Assembly (NCBI GenBank): GCA_947451035.1 | Contig: CANFXR010000001.1 | Coordinates: forward strand, 46,123-110,122 | Direction of reading: 5' to 3' | Origin: Burkholderiales bacterium | GTDB taxonomy: Bacteria; Pseudomonadota; Gammaproteobacteria; Burkholderiales; Burkholderiaceae_C | Length of the DNA stretch: 64,000 bases | Shown here: positions 22,368 to 33,849 of the stretch, one piece after another | Layout of the letters: the number at the start of each line of letters is the position of its first letter | How positions within the stretch are numbered: the first letter of the stretch is position 1 | Notes under the pieces: model-generated | Databases searched by the model: none | What the model was told of the DNA's origin: nothing | What the model saw: the letters and a program-made list of their open reading frames with translations, nothing else | Position numbers and translations under genes: made by a program

Positions 22368-23390
22368 TCAGTTCGTGTATCCGTTCGGGTTCAGTCGCTG
22401 CCATCGCCAACTGTCTTCGCACATGGTGGCCAGGTCACGTCGGCTTTGCCAGCCCAGCAATTCGCGTGCAAGGCTGGCGTCGGCGTAGCAGGCCGCCACA
22501 TCGCCGGGGCGCCTGGCGGCAATGTCGTAGGGGATGGCGCGCCCGCTGGCTTTCTCGAAGGCGGCAATCAACTCAAGCACGCTGTGTCCGCGACCTGTGC
22601 CCAGATTAACCGTGGCAGATGACTGTTTGTCGATGAGGTGGCGCAGCGCAGCCACGTGGCCCTCGGCCAGATCCTGCACGTGGATGTAGTCGCGCACGCC
22701 GGTGCCATCCGGCGTCGGGTAGTCGTTGCCGAAGACGGTCAGTCGCTCGCGCAGGCCCACGGCCACCTGAGTGATGTAGGGCATCAGGTTGTTCGGGGTG
22801 CCGCGCGGGTTTTCGCCGATCTCGCCGCTTTCGTGGGCGCCCACGGGATTGAAGTAGCGCAGGGTGGCCACGCTCCAATCCGGTCTGGCGCGGGCCACAT
22901 CACGCAGGATCGCCTCGCCCATCAGCTTGGTTGCACCGTAGGGGCTGGTACTCGACAAAGGGGAGCTTTCGGTCAACGGCAGTTGCTCAGGCGTGCCGTA
23001 GACCGTGGCGCTGGAGCTGAAAACCAGTTTGGACACGGCGTGCTCGCCCATCGCTCGAGCCAGCGACATCAGCGAGCCGAGGTTGTTCTGGTAATAGTCC
23101 AGCGGTTTGGCGGTGCTTTCGCCCACCGCCTTCAGCGCGGCAAAGTGGATGACCGCTTCGATGTCGTGGCGCCGGAACACCCCATCGAGAGCCGCTTGAT
23201 CGAGCACGTCGATCTGCTCAAAGACCGGTTTGACACCGCCGAGCCGGTGCAGGCGCGGCAACACTTGGGGGGAACTGTTGACGAAGTTGTCGACGCCCAC
23301 CACCTCGAAGCCGGCCGCCTGCAAGGCCAGCCAGGTGTGCGACGCGATGTAGCCCGTGGCGCCCGTCAGCAGAACCCGCCCCGCCGTCAT
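22368..23390 (-). CDS. galE: UDP-glucose 4-epimerase
   Basis: VLLTGATGYIASHTWLALQAAGFEVVGVDNF; SSSATVYG; SPYGATKLMGE. Confidence 0.95.
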   Translation of the reverse strand: MTAGRVLLTGATGYIASHTWLALQAAGFEVVGVDNFVNSSPQVLPRLHRLGGVKPVFEQIDVLDQAALDGVFRRHDIEAVIHFAALKAVGESTAKPLDYYQNNLGSLMSLARAMGEHAVSKLVFSSSATVYGTPEQLPLTESSPLSSTSPYGATKLMGEAILRDVARARPDWSVATLRYFNPVGAHESGEIGENPRGTPNNLMPYITQVAVGLRERLTVFGNDYPTPDGTGVRDYIHVQDLAEGHVAALRHLIDKQSSATVNLGTGRGHSVLELIAAFEKASGRAIPYDIAARRPGDVAACYADASLARELLGWQSRRDLATMCEDSWRWQRLNPNGYTN

Positions 23391-24613
23391 TTCAGCGTGT
23401 AGCGCACGGAGCAGTTTGCGCTGTTGGCCGAGTAGGCGCGCACGGTCAGGGACGTGCCGCTGCGGCTTTCCCGCTGCACACCGCAGCCCAGTGACAGGTT
23501 GCGAGCCACCTCGTATTGAGCGCCCAGCGCATAGCGGTTGATGGTGTTGTCGCTGTTCGAACCGCTCAGCGTCTGGTACGAACCGTCCGACCGGCTGTAG
23601 TTGCCCGTCAGGCTGATCTTGGGCGTCAGCAAGTAGGTGACGCCAAGCCGTGTTGACTCTGTCACCCGGTTGCTGTCCACGTAAGCGCCGCTGCCCGATG
23701 CGCTGGCTGCGTTGAGAAACGTGGTTTCCGTGCCAGTGTCACGGCTGAACGACCCATCGAAACTCAGGCGGCCCGTAGGCGAATACTTGGCTCCGAGCGA
23801 GCCTGTCACCGTGGAGGACGAACCGCGGCCCGACTGGGAACTGCTGCCGTTGCCCACGCTGATTCGGGCGTTCACCGAGGTCAAGGCGGTAGGGGTCCAG
23901 TCCGTCGTCAGGTCCAGATCCCTGCGGGTGCTCGAACGCCTGAAGGTCAGTGATTCCGGGCGCTTGTCTCGAGTAAAGCGAGCGCCAGTACCGACGCTCA
24001 CCGAACCGCCCAGTTTGTAGCGCAGGCCCAGGCGCGCGACATCGCTGGTCACGTCAGATGACGCCGACAGCTGGTTCGAGGACTGCACCTTGCGATGCTC
24101 CACCCCTCCGTTGAGGCCGAGGTCAGTGATCAATTCATAGTTGACACCGGCGGCGATCTGCTCGGTTGTCTCGACAAATTTCCCGCTGGTGATGGCCGCC
24201 GCTTCGGGTCGGGAGAAATCGCCCTGGCCTTCGTGTCGTGAATAAGTCAGCGACCCCGTCAGGCGCTCGATCGTCGCCCAGTCGAAGCCTGCCATGACGT
24301 CATAGCCGATGAAGTCGAGCCGTGACAGCCGGTTGTAGCTGTTGTTTTGCAGTGAAGCGTTGGCGTACACGCGCTGCCTGCCGATGGACTGGTCCACACC
24401 ACCAAAAATGGCCGTCCCGAAGATCACATCGCTCTCGGGGTGCTGCTGATCGGGCACCTTGAACACGTTGGATTCACGCGTGAACGTCTGGCTGGCTCCG
24501 ATGGAGTACGGATTGGTCTCGCCGCACGCAGAGCCACTGATCAAGGCTCCCAGCAGCGACAACAGGCACGGCAGCACGACGGGCTTGCCGCCGGCAGATT
24601 TCAGGCTCGACAT
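23387..24613 (-). CDS. EpsL-like outer-membrane beta-barrel protein of EPS locus
   Basis: Signal peptide, alternating beta-strand pattern, aromatic-poor C-term RYTLK; locus position. Confidence 0.65.
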   Translation of the reverse strand: MSSLKSAGGKPVVLPCLLSLLGALISGSACGETNPYSIGASQTFTRESNVFKVPDQQHPESDVIFGTAIFGGVDQSIGRQRVYANASLQNNSYNRLSRLDFIGYDVMAGFDWATIERLTGSLTYSRHEGQGDFSRPEAAAITSGKFVETTEQIAAGVNYELITDLGLNGGVEHRKVQSSNQLSASSDVTSDVARLGLRYKLGGSVSVGTGARFTRDKRPESLTFRRSSTRRDLDLTTDWTPTALTSVNARISVGNGSSSQSGRGSSSTVTGSLGAKYSPTGRLSFDGSFSRDTGTETTFLNAASASGSGAYVDSNRVTESTRLGVTYLLTPKISLTGNYSRSDGSYQTLSGSNSDNTINRYALGAQYEVARNLSLGCGVQRESRSGTSLTVRAYSANSANCSVRYTLK

Positions 24614-24674
24614 ACCCCGGTCCTTTCGGTCTTGTTTTTCGTTGAACTCAAGCGCCAGGCCTGCGGCCGTCGCA

Positions 24675-26069
24675 CTAATAGGCCTTGCGATCGAAGAATA
24701 CCAATCGCACGGTTCGGGCAATGATCTGCAGATCGAACACGAGAGACCAGTTGCGCAGATATTCCAGGTCGTATTCGACGCGCGCTTGCATCTTCTCGAT
24801 CGTGTCGGTTTCGCCGCGGTGGCCGTTGACCTGGGCCCAACCCGTGATGCCGGGCTTGACCTTGTGGCGAACCATGTAGGCCTTGATCAGCCGCCGGTAC
24901 TCCTCGTTGTGAGCCACCGCATGAGGCCGGGGCCCCACGATGCTCATGCGACCCTGAAGCACGTTGAAGAACTGAGGCAACTCGTCGAGCGACGTGCGGC
25001 GGATGAAGGCGCCAAACGGGGTGATCCGCGGATCGTTCTTGGTCGCCTGTCGCACGACCGGCCCGTTGTCCTGCGCTTTCATCGAGCGGAACTTGTAGAC
25101 CACGATTTCTTCGCCGGCCAGGCCGTTTCGGGTCTGTTTGAACACCACCGGGCCCGCGGAACTCAGCCGCACGCCGATCGCAATCGCCAGCAGCACCGGC
25201 GAGATCAGCACCAGGATCAAACTGGCGAGCACGATGTCGCTGACCCGCTTGATCAGATCATTCGTCCCGGTGAAGGGGGTTTCACAAATGCCGACCACCG
25301 GAATGCCGCTCATGTCCTGCAACCGGCCCTGAATGATGCTGATGCCGAAAACGTCAGGCACGAAAAACAGCGAAGCCGTCGTGCCCTGAACCTGCTCGAG
25401 CAACTCGACGATCCGAGGCTGCGAGCCCAGCGGCAGGGTGATGTACACCTCGCGGATGCCGTGCTCGGACACATAGGACAACACGCTCGACAGGCCACCG
25501 AGGCGCTTCATGACGGCCGAGTCCTGAACGCGGTCATCGGTTCTGTCGTCAAAGAAGCCGACGAACTCCACGCCGTCGTCCTTGCCCGCCACCAGGGCTC
25601 GCGAAACCTTGACGCCCAACGGCCCGGCACCGACCACCACGGCGGACCGGCGTGCCTCGGGGCGGGCGTTGAATCTGCGGTGAACATGCTGGCCGGCCCA
25701 GCAAGCGAGCCACTGCACAACGGGTGTGATCAGCGCCCATTCCAGCAGGGCGCCGTCTTCAAACAGATAGAAGCTGCGTGTGGCGTAGGCGCACAACGCC
25801 AGTATGAACAGCAGCGCGACCCACGACGACACGATGTCCACGGCCGCGCTCAGCAGGTTGTCGCGGAACCGGTTGGGGCCCGGGAATGTCAGCGCGAACA
25901 CCAGCAGGCACAAGGTGAGTTGCGGCCGCCCGATGGGCTCGTTGACGAACTGGTTGGCGATGATGAACACCAGCACCGTGATCGTCGGCTCGAGAAATGC
26001 AGCCACCAGCGACGTGACCGATTGCGGCGCGCTGTAGAACGTTCGTTTGTGGGTGCGGTCTTCGAACAT
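24675..26069 (-). CDS. Undecaprenyl-phosphate glucose phosphotransferase (WcaJ/PssY-type sugar transferase)
   Basis: KRVSDIVLASLILVLISPVLLAIAIGVRLSSAGPVVFKQTRNGLAGEEIVVYKFRSM; RRTSLDELPQFFNVLQGRMSIVGPRPHAVAHN. Confidence 0.92.
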   Translation of the reverse strand: MFEDRTHKRTFYSAPQSVTSLVAAFLEPTITVLVFIIANQFVNEPIGRPQLTLCLLVFALTFPGPNRFRDNLLSAAVDIVSSWVALLFILALCAYATRSFYLFEDGALLEWALITPVVQWLACWAGQHVHRRFNARPEARRSAVVVGAGPLGVKVSRALVAGKDDGVEFVGFFDDRTDDRVQDSAVMKRLGGLSSVLSYVSEHGIREVYITLPLGSQPRIVELLEQVQGTTASLFFVPDVFGISIIQGRLQDMSGIPVVGICETPFTGTNDLIKRVSDIVLASLILVLISPVLLAIAIGVRLSSAGPVVFKQTRNGLAGEEIVVYKFRSMKAQDNGPVVRQATKNDPRITPFGAFIRRTSLDELPQFFNVLQGRMSIVGPRPHAVAHNEEYRRLIKAYMVRHKVKPGITGWAQVNGHRGETDTIEKMQARVEYDLEYLRNWSLVFDLQIIARTVRLVFFDRKAY

Positions 26070-26314
26070 CGTTTCTGGGTGGGTTCTGTCGGGCGGACTG
26101 CTGTGGATTGCCGAAACAGGCCAAGTCATCCTAAGCCCGCATCGCGTGATCGGACTCGGAAAGGCGCCCCCCATTTGGGGGGTGGCACCCGCCGAGGCGC
26201 CAGACCACTGGCCCGAGGCGAAAGCGACGGGGACGATTGTGTCTCACGTGACCTGCCACGCTGAGCAGTGCCACCAGCGTCAGTCTGAACGAACTGCGTG
26301 CCTACAATCTGTCG

Positions 26315-26875
26315 ATGATCAAGGCGATTCACAGGCATTTGGGTGCCGCGGTGATGGAGCGGGTCGCCTTGCTGGTCAACCATGTCCTGCAAGGCGAGGC
26401 GTCTGCCGTCGAACGGCTGCGGCGGCACGCTGGCAAGCGCGTGCAGTTTCACTTCAGTTCTTCGCCTCTTACGGGGTGGTTGCCTGACGAGTTGACGGTC
26501 GAAATCACGCCCGCCGGGCTCATCGATTTGCCGCTCGAAGATTCCGGGGCTCCCGACCTGCGGGTGAGCGTCGACGCGTCGCAGCCGGCAAAGACCATCG
26601 CCAACGCCTTGAGCGGGCAGCGCCCGGCGGTTGAAGTGTCTGGTGATGCCAGCCTGGCGGCAGATGTGGCCTGGCTGGTCGACAACCTGCGCTGGGATGT
26701 GCAGGACGATCTGGCGCGCGTGGTCGGCGAGGCTGCTGCTGCGGCCATCGGACAGTTCGCCGCGGCGGCGTCCTCGGCCTTGCGCACCGCGCTGGCTGCG
26801 CTGGTCGAATCCGCCCAGCGCCTTCGTCGCATGGCGACAGGCGAGGGCACCGGATCGGAGCCGCCGGTGCGATGA
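26315..26875 (+). CDS. ubiJ: UbiJ-like SCP2-domain ubiquinone biosynthesis accessory protein
   Basis: SCP2-like domain, directly upstream of ubiB with 4-nt overlap. Confidence 0.7.
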   Translation: MIKAIHRHLGAAVMERVALLVNHVLQGEASAVERLRRHAGKRVQFHFSSSPLTGWLPDELTVEITPAGLIDLPLEDSGAPDLRVSVDASQPAKTIANALSGQRPAVEVSGDASLAADVAWLVDNLRWDVQDDLARVVGEAAAAAIGQFAAAASSALRTALAALVESAQRLRRMATGEGTGSEPPVR

Positions 26876-28425
26876 GGCACATCGCGCGGCTCCTCTTCAT
26901 CGTTTTCACGGTTTACCGCTTCGGACTTGACGAGCTGGCGCTGTCGAATTTCCGTCAGCGCTGGGTCAAGGCGGTGGTGCGGGTGATCACCGCCGGCCGC
27001 CGGCTCGACGCACCCCGCGGGCAGCGCTTGCGTCAGGCCCTCGAGCGGCTCGGTCCCATCTTCGTGAAGTTCGGGCAGGTGTTGTCCACGCGCCGCGATC
27101 TGATCCCGGCCGACATCGCTGACGAACTCGCTCAGCTGCAAGACAACGTGCCGCCATTTCCGGCCGCTCAGGCGCGCGAGCTGATCGAGAAGGCCTTCGG
27201 CCAGACGATCGAGGCGATGTTCGCCAGTTTCGAGGCCGAGCCAGTGGCCAGTGCGTCTATCGCGCAAGTGCACTTCGCCACCTTGCAGGACGGCCGCGAG
27301 GTCGCCGTCAAGGTGCTGCGGCCGAACATGCTGTCGGTGATCGACGACGACCTCTCGCTGATGCGCACGCTGGCACGCTGGATCGAGCGGCTGTCGGCCG
27401 ATGGCAAGCGACTCAAGCCGCGCGAGGTGGTGGCTGAATTCGACAATTACCTGCACGACGAACTCGACTTGGTGCGCGAAGCCGCCAATGCCGCCCAGCT
27501 GCGCCGCAACATGCAAGGCCTCAACCTGATCATGGTGCCGGAGATGCACTGGGATCTGTGCACGCAGACCGTGATCGTGATGGAGCGCATGAACGGCGTG
27601 CCGATCAGCCAGACCCAGCGGCTGCGCGATGCGGGGGTGGACATCCCGAAACTCGCGCGCGATGGCGTCACGATCTTCTTCACTCAGGTGTTTCGCGACG
27701 GTTTCTTTCACGCCGACATGCACCCCGGCAACATCCAGGTGAGCATCGCGCCCGCGACGTTCGGGCGTTACATCGCGCTCGATTTCGGCATCGTGGGCAC
27801 GCTCACCGAGTTCGACAAGGAATACCTCGCGCAAAACTTCATTGCCTTTTTCCGGCGCGACTACAAGCGCGTGGCCGAGTTGCACATCGAAAGCGGCTGG
27901 GTGCCGGCAGGCACCCGCGTTGACGAACTCGAAGGCGCGATCCGTGCGGTGTGCGAGCCCCACTTCGACCGGCCGCTGAAAGACATCTCGCTGGGGCAGG
28001 TGCTGCTGCGGCTGTTCCAGACCTCGCGCCGGTTCAATGTCGAGATCCAGCCGCAACTGGTGTTGCTGCAAAAGACGCTGCTCAATGTCGAGGGCCTGGG
28101 CCGTCAGCTCGATCCCGAACTGGATCTGTGGGCGACGGCCAAACCCTTCCTCGAGCGCTGGATGAACGACCAGGTCGGCTGGCGGGGTCTGGTCGCGCGA
28201 CTCAAGAACGAGGCACCGCGCTACGTGCAACTGCTGCCGGAGTTGCCGCGTTTGCTGCATCAGGCGTTGCAGCCGAGGTCCGACGTCGATCAGAAGGCGA
28301 TCAGCGCGTTGCTGTTCGAGCAGCAGCGAACCAACCGACTGCTGCAGGCGATCGTGTGTGTGGCCTTCGGGTTCTTGTTCGGTGTGGTGGTGATGCAAGC
28401 GCTGGGCTATCTGGCGCCTCGCTGA
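26872..28425 (+). CDS. ubiB: Ubiquinone biosynthesis kinase-like protein UbiB
   Basis: [56 protein letters not shown]. Confidence 0.95.
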   Translation: MRHIARLLFIVFTVYRFGLDELALSNFRQRWVKAVVRVITAGRRLDAPRGQRLRQALERLGPIFVKFGQVLSTRRDLIPADIADELAQLQDNVPPFPAAQARELIEKAFGQTIEAMFASFEAEPVASASIAQVHFATLQDGREVAVKVLRPNMLSVIDDDLSLMRTLARWIERLSADGKRLKPREVVAEFDNYLHDELDLVREAANAAQLRRNMQGLNLIMVPEMHWDLCTQTVIVMERMNGVPISQTQRLRDAGVDIPKLARDGVTIFFTQVFRDGFFHADMHPGNIQVSIAPATFGRYIALDFGIVGTLTEFDKEYLAQNFIAFFRRDYKRVAELHIESGWVPAGTRVDELEGAIRAVCEPHFDRPLKDISLGQVLLRLFQTSRRFNVEIQPQLVLLQKTLLNVEGLGRQLDPELDLWATAKPFLERWMNDQVGWRGLVARLKNEAPRYVQLLPELPRLLHQALQPRSDVDQKAISALLFEQQRTNRLLQAIVCVAFGFLFGVVVMQALGYLAPR

Positions 28426-28497
28426 TCAGACCCTCTGCAACGGCATTCCGTACGCCCTTATAATTAAAAATTAACCATATAAATCAAAGGCTTAGCC

Positions 28498-28878
28498 ATG
28501 CCGATCTACGCCTATCGCTGTGATGCATGCGGCCACGCGAAAGACGTGCTGCAGAAGATGTCCGATCCGCTGCTCACGGTGTGCCCCGAGTGCGGCGCCG
28601 ACAGTTTCAAGAAGCAGGTGACGGCCGCCGGCTTCCAGCTCAAGGGCTCGGGCTGGTACGTCACCGATTTCCGCGGCTCGGCTCAGGGCGCCCCAGCCGA
28701 GGCGACTGCGGCCGCACCCAAGTCATCGGGCGATGCACCGGCCGCCAAGAACACGGCGTCGGGTACGGCTGCGGCTGCGGCATCGACCAGCACGCCGGCT
28801 GCGGCTGCGGTGGCAGCGACGCCATCGTCATCGTCTGGCGGCACCTCGGGCGCACCGACCAGTTCCACTTCGACATGA
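28498..28878 (+). CDS. FmdB-family zinc ribbon protein
   Basis: MPIYAYRCDACGHAKDVLQKMSDPLLTVCPECG; low-complexity Ala/Thr/Ser tail. Confidence 0.92.
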   Translation: MPIYAYRCDACGHAKDVLQKMSDPLLTVCPECGADSFKKQVTAAGFQLKGSGWYVTDFRGSAQGAPAEATAAAPKSSGDAPAAKNTASGTAAAAASTSTPAAAAVAATPSSSSGGTSGAPTSSTST

Positions 28879-28921
28879 GTGCTCTGAGGCGCTGCATGTG
28901 GCCGTTGGGTCAAGGATCCCT

Positions 28922-29575
28922 GTGAAGAAATACCTGCTCGCCGGTTTGCTCGTGTGGCTGCCTCTGGCCATCACGTTCTGGGTGCTGCATTCGGTGCTCG
29001 GCATGCTCGATGGGCTGTTCGCCTGGGCGCTCAGCGCTTCTCAGACGGTGCTGCCCGTGGCGGCGCATTCGACGCTCGAGATGCTCAAGCAGATCCCGGG
29101 GCTGGGCGTCATGTTCATGGTGGTCGGTTTGCTGCTGACCGGCGTTTTCGCCACCAACATCGCCGGCCAGTGGGCACTGACCCAAGGCAGCCGTCTGCTC
29201 AACAAGATCCCGATCGTCAAGTCGATCTACAGCTCGGTCCAGCAGGTCTCGGACACGCTGTTTTCGAGCAGCGGCAACGCCTTTCGCGAGGCGGTGCTGG
29301 TGCAGTATCCGCGTCAGGGGTCCTGGGCCATCGCCTTCGTGACCGGGCGGCCCGGCGGCGAGGCGGCCACGCATCTTTCGGGCGACTACCTGAGCCTGTA
29401 CGTGCCCACCACGCCCAACCCGACCTCGGGCTTTTTCCTGATGGTGCCGCGTGCCGATGTGATCGAGCTCGCCATGAGCGTGGACGAGGCCTTGAAGTAC
29501 GTCATCTCGATGGGCGTGGTGGCGCCGCCGCTGGTTGACCCCTCCCGGGAAACCGCACCCCCACAGATCGGTTGA
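28922..29575 (+). CDS. DUF502 membrane protein (GTG start)
   Basis: [47 protein letters not shown]. Confidence 0.9.
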   Translation: MKKYLLAGLLVWLPLAITFWVLHSVLGMLDGLFAWALSASQTVLPVAAHSTLEMLKQIPGLGVMFMVVGLLLTGVFATNIAGQWALTQGSRLLNKIPIVKSIYSSVQQVSDTLFSSSGNAFREAVLVQYPRQGSWAIAFVTGRPGGEAATHLSGDYLSLYVPTTPNPTSGFFLMVPRADVIELAMSVDEALKYVISMGVVAPPLVDPSRETAPPQIG

Positions 29576-29622
29576 GGCGATCGCCGCACTCAACCCACCG
29601 AATTCGTTTCCGGAGCAACACG

Positions 29623-31437
29623 ATGAGAACAACATACTGCGGGCTGGTCAGCGAGGCCCTGCTGGGTCAGACCGTGACCCTCATGGGCTGGGCCCACCGC
29701 CGCCGCGACCATGGTGGCGTGATCTTCATCGACCTGCGCGATCGCGAAGGCCTGGTGCAAATCGTGTGCGACCCCGACCGCGCAGACATGTTCAAGACCG
29801 CCGAGGTGGTGCGCAACGAGTTCTGCCTGAAGATCACCGGCAAGGTGCGCGCACGACCTGCGGGCACTGAAAACGCCAACCTCACCAGCGGCAAGATCGA
29901 AGTGCTGTGCCTCGAGCTCGAGGTGCTCAACCCGAGCGTCACGCCGCCATTCCAGATCGACGACGAGAACCTGTCCGAGACCACCCGCCTCACGCACCGC
30001 GTGCTCGATCTGCGCCGCCCGGCGATGCAAAAGAACCTGATCCTGCGCTACCGCGTGGCAATGGAGGTGCGCAAGTTCCTCGACGAACTCGGGTTCATCG
30101 ACATCGAAACCCCGATGCTCACCAAGAGCACGCCCGAAGGTGCGCGCGACTACCTGGTGCCCAGCCGCGTCAACGAAGGGATGTTCTTCGCGCTGCCGCA
30201 AAGCCCGCAGCTGTTCAAGCAGTTGCTGATGGTGGCCGGCTTCGACCGCTACTACCAGATCACCAAGTGCTTCCGTGACGAAGACCTGCGCGCCGATCGC
30301 CAGCCCGAATTCACCCAGATCGACATCGAGACCAGCTTCCTTGGCGAGGAAGAAATCCGCCCGATGTTCGAAGGCATGATCCGCAAGGTCTTCAAGCAGA
30401 CCATCGGCGTCGACCTGCCCGAATACCCGGTGATGAAGTACGCCGAGGCGATGCACCGCTTCGGCTCCGACAAGCCCGACCTGCGCGTCAAGCTCGAGTT
30501 CACCGAGCTCACCGAGGTGATGGCCGACGTCGACTTCAAGGTGTTCAGCACGCCGGCGACCACCGTGGGCGGCCGCGTGGTCGCGCTGCGCGTGCCCAAG
30601 GGCGGCGAGATGAGCCGCGGCGAAATCGACGCCTACACCGAGTTCGTCAAGATCTACGGCGCCAAGGGTCTGGCGTGGATCAAGGTCAATGACGCGGCCA
30701 AGGGTCGCGAGGGCCTGCAAAGCCCGATCGTGAAGAACCTGCACGACCGCGCCGTGGCGCAGATCATGGAGCGCACCGGCGCGCAGACCGGCGACTTGCT
30801 GTTCTTCGGCGCCGACAAGGAAAAGGTCGTCAACGACGCCATCGGCGCGTTGCGCGTGAAGATCGGCCACAGCGATTTCGGCCGCAGCCATGGGCTGTTC
30901 GACGACGTGTGGGCGCCACTGTGGGTGGTTGACTTCCCGATGTTCGAGTACGACGAGGACGGCCAGCGCTGGAACGCCACGCATCACCCGTTCACCGCGC
31001 CCAAGGACGGCCACGAGGACTACATGGACACCGACCCCGGCAAGTGCATCGCCAAGGCCTACGACATGGTGCTCAACGGCTGGGAACTCGGCGGCGGTTC
31101 GGTGCGCATCCACCGCGCCGAGGTGCAAAGCAAGGTGTTCAACGCGCTCAAGATCGGACCCGAGGAGGCCCAGCTCAAGTTCGGCTTCCTGCTCGACGCG
31201 CTGCAGTACGGCGCGCCGCCGCACGGCGGGCTGGCGTTCGGCCTCGATCGTCTGGTCACGCTGATGACCCGCGCCGAAAGCATTCGCGACGTGATCGCCT
31301 TCCCGAAGACGCAGCGCGCGCAGTGCTTGTTGACCGGTGCGCCGAGCGCGGTCGACGAAAAGCAGATGCGCGAGTTGCACATCCGGCTGCGCAATGCCCA
31401 AACCGCCGCGCAAACGGCAGCCAACGGCGCAGCCTGA
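29623..31437 (+). CDS. aspS: Aspartyl-tRNA synthetase
   Basis: [76 protein letters not shown]. Confidence 0.97.
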   Translation: MRTTYCGLVSEALLGQTVTLMGWAHRRRDHGGVIFIDLRDREGLVQIVCDPDRADMFKTAEVVRNEFCLKITGKVRARPAGTENANLTSGKIEVLCLELEVLNPSVTPPFQIDDENLSETTRLTHRVLDLRRPAMQKNLILRYRVAMEVRKFLDELGFIDIETPMLTKSTPEGARDYLVPSRVNEGMFFALPQSPQLFKQLLMVAGFDRYYQITKCFRDEDLRADRQPEFTQIDIETSFLGEEEIRPMFEGMIRKVFKQTIGVDLPEYPVMKYAEAMHRFGSDKPDLRVKLEFTELTEVMADVDFKVFSTPATTVGGRVVALRVPKGGEMSRGEIDAYTEFVKIYGAKGLAWIKVNDAAKGREGLQSPIVKNLHDRAVAQIMERTGAQTGDLLFFGADKEKVVNDAIGALRVKIGHSDFGRSHGLFDDVWAPLWVVDFPMFEYDEDGQRWNATHHPFTAPKDGHEDYMDTDPGKCIAKAYDMVLNGWELGGGSVRIHRAEVQSKVFNALKIGPEEAQLKFGFLLDALQYGAPPHGGLAFGLDRLVTLMTRAESIRDVIAFPKTQRAQCLLTGAPSAVDEKQMRELHIRLRNAQTAAQTAANGAA

Positions 31438-31443
31438 GCGGCC

Positions 31444-32223
31444 ATGGTGTCCCGATCCAAGGACCGCGCGCCTGAGGTTTTCGAGTTGCGCAGCGCTTCG
31501 ATGACGCTGGTGGTCGTCGCGCTGCAGACCACCGACATGGCCGCCATCGAGCGTGAGTTGACCGCGCGCTTTGCCGGCACGCCCGACATGTTCAACCACG
31601 ACCCGGTGGTGATCGACGTGTCGCAGGCCGAAGGCGATCCGCTGGCGCTCGACTACGCCCAACTCGCCGCCTTGCTGCGCCGCTTCAACATGGTGGCTGC
31701 GGCCGTGCGCGGCGGCTCGCCCACGCAGATGGCCGCCGCGCTCGCAGCCGGTCTGGGCGAGGCGCCCGAGGCGGTGGTGCATGCGGCGCGGGCCCCAGCG
31801 GCCGCGCCGCCGGAGACTCCCGCACCGACCGCACCGCCTGCCGAAGCCACTCCGGCTGACGCTGCGGCGGCTGGCGCGCCCGCCGAGAACGTCGCCACGA
31901 TGATCATCGACAAGCCGCTGCGCTCGGGCCAGCAGGTCTACGCCCGTGGCGGCGATCTGGTGGTGCTGGCCGCCGTCAACTTCGGTGCCGAGGTGATTGC
32001 CGACGGCAGCATCCACGTCTATGCGCCGCTGCGCGGCAAGGCCATTGCAGGCGCGCGCGGCAACACCGCCGCACGCATCTTCAGCACCTGCATGGAGCCC
32101 GAACTGATCTCGATCGCCGGCACCTACCGCACCACCGAGCACCCGTTGCCCGCCGAGGTGATCGGCCAGCCCGCGCAGATCCGCCTCGATGGCGAGCGGC
32201 TGGTCTACGAGCCGCTCACCTGA
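31444..32223 (+). CDS. minC: Septum site-determining protein MinC
   Basis: Upstream of minD; C-terminal GDLVVLAAVNFGAEVIADGSIHVYAPLRGKAIAGARGN. Confidence 0.95.
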   Translation: MVSRSKDRAPEVFELRSASMTLVVVALQTTDMAAIERELTARFAGTPDMFNHDPVVIDVSQAEGDPLALDYAQLAALLRRFNMVAAAVRGGSPTQMAAALAAGLGEAPEAVVHAARAPAAAPPETPAPTAPPAEATPADAAAAGAPAENVATMIIDKPLRSGQQVYARGGDLVVLAAVNFGAEVIADGSIHVYAPLRGKAIAGARGNTAARIFSTCMEPELISIAGTYRTTEHPLPAEVIGQPAQIRLDGERLVYEPLT

Positions 32224-32260
32224 ACCCCCCTTCATTTTTTCGCATCAAGGATCCCAGCCC

Positions 32261-33076
32261 ATGTCCAGAATCATCGTCGTGACCTCCGGCAAAGGAGGCG
32301 TCGGCAAGACCACCACCAGCGCCAGCTTCGCCGCCGGCCTCGCCCTGCGCGGCCACAAGACCGCGGTCATCGACTTCGACGTCGGCCTGCGCAACCTCGA
32401 CCTCATCATGGGCTGCGAGCGCCGCGTGGTGTACGACCTGATCAACGTCATCCACGGCGAGGCCGGGCTGAACCAGGCGCTGATCCGCGACAAGCAGTGC
32501 GACAACCTGTACGTGCTGGCCGCTTCGCAAACGCGCGACAAGGACGCGCTCACGCTGGAAGGCGTCGAGCGGGTGCTCGAGGAACTCGCGGGCATGGACT
32601 TCGAGTACATCGTGTGCGACTCGCCGGCTGGCATCGAGACCGGTGCGCTGATGGCCATGCACTTTGCCGACGAGGCGCTGGTGGTGACCAACCCCGAGGT
32701 GTCGTCGGTGCGAGACTCCGACCGCATCCTGGGCATGCTCAACAGCAAGACCCGGCGCGCGATCGAAAAGAAGGAGCCCATCAAGGAGCACCTGCTGATC
32801 ACCCGCTACAACCCGACCCGTGTCGAAGAAGGCCACATGCTCAGCCTCAAGGACATTCACGACATCTTGCGCGTGCGCATGATCGGCGTGATTCCCGAGT
32901 CCGAGTCCGTGCTCGATGCGTCCAATCAGGGCGTGCCGGCCATCCACCTCAAGGGCAGCGACGTGTCCGAGGCCTATCAGGACGTGATCACCCGTTTCCT
33001 GGGCGAAGAAACCCCGCTGCGCTTTGTCGATGCGGTCAAGCCCGGTTTCTTCAAGCGTCTGTTCGGGGGGAAGTGA
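32261..33076 (+). CDS. minD: Septum site-determining ATPase MinD
   Basis: MSRIIVVTSGKGGVGKTTTSASFAAGLA; C-terminal amphipathic helix GFFKRLFGGK. Confidence 0.98.
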   Translation: MSRIIVVTSGKGGVGKTTTSASFAAGLALRGHKTAVIDFDVGLRNLDLIMGCERRVVYDLINVIHGEAGLNQALIRDKQCDNLYVLAASQTRDKDALTLEGVERVLEELAGMDFEYIVCDSPAGIETGALMAMHFADEALVVTNPEVSSVRDSDRILGMLNSKTRRAIEKKEPIKEHLLITRYNPTRVEEGHMLSLKDIHDILRVRMIGVIPESESVLDASNQGVPAIHLKGSDVSEAYQDVITRFLGEETPLRFVDAVKPGFFKRLFGGK

Positions 33077-33079
33077 GCG

Positions 33080-33340
33080 ATGGGTTTCCTGTCTTTCTTT
33101 CTGGGCGAAAAGACCAAGACCGCCAATGTGGCCAAGGAGCGGCTGCAGATCATCCTGGCCCACGAGCGCAACGGCCGCACCCGAGCGCCTGACTACCTCG
33201 CCGACCTGCAGCGCGAGCTGCTCGCGGTGATCTCGAAGTACGTCTCGGTGAGCCCCGGCGACATCAAGGTCGAAGTCGAGCGTCAGGGCGATCTGGAGGT
33301 GCTGCAGGTGAAGATTGAGTTGCCTGAGGCGGTGCGCTGA
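33080..33340 (+). CDS. minE: Cell division topological specificity factor MinE
   Basis: [33 protein letters not shown]. Confidence 0.97.
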   Translation: MGFLSFFLGEKTKTANVAKERLQIILAHERNGRTRAPDYLADLQRELLAVISKYVSVSPGDIKVEVERQGDLEVLQVKIELPEAVR

Positions 33341-33372
33341 GGCGGGGCGTCTCCGACAGCTCAGCTGCCGCC

Positions 33373-33849
33373 ATGACCCAGGCAGATCGCTTGCACAAAA
33401 TCCCCGAATCGGTCCTGGTCGTCATCCACACCGCCGATTTGCAGGTGCTGCTCATCGAGCGCGCCGATCGCCCCGGGTTCTGGCAAAGCGTGACCGGCTC
33501 GAAGGACTTCCTGGATGAGCCCGGCGACGAGGCTGCCGTGCGCGAGGTGGCCGAGGAAACCGGCATCGTTGTCGGATCGCAGGGCGTGCCGAGCTCCCAT
33601 CTGCGAGACTGGGGCATGCGCAACGTGTACGAGATTTATCCGGTGTGGCGGCACCGTTATGCGCCCGGGGTGACGCACAACACCGAGCAGGTGTTCGGGT
33701 TGCAGGTGCCGCGCGACATCGCCATCACGCTGGCGCCGCGCGAGCATGTGCGCTACGAGTGGCTGCCGTGGCGCGAAGCCGCCGATCGCTGCTTTTCGCC
33801 GTCCAACGCTGAAGCGGTGCTGCAGCTGCCGCGGTTCGTGCTGGCGTGA
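33373..33849 (+). CDS. nudB: Dihydroneopterin triphosphate diphosphatase (Nudix)
   Basis: Nudix box GSKDFLDEPGDEAAVREVAEETGI; KIPESVLVVIHTADLQVLLIERAD. Confidence 0.9.
   Translation: MTQADRLHKIPESVLVVIHTADLQVLLIERADRPGFWQSVTGSKDFLDEPGDEAAVREVAEETGIVVGSQGVPSSHLRDWGMRNVYEIYPVWRHRYAPGVTHNTEQVFGLQVPRDIAITLAPREHVRYEWLPWREAADRCFSPSNAEAVLQLPRFVLA

Noticed and set aside
24459-26264. 601-aa + strand ORF and 26449-28398 649-aa - strand ORF
   Set aside because: Antisense shadows of the sugar transferase and UbiB.
29590-32235. 881-aa reverse ORF over aspS/minC
   Set aside because: Antisense to aspS and minC; composition artefact.
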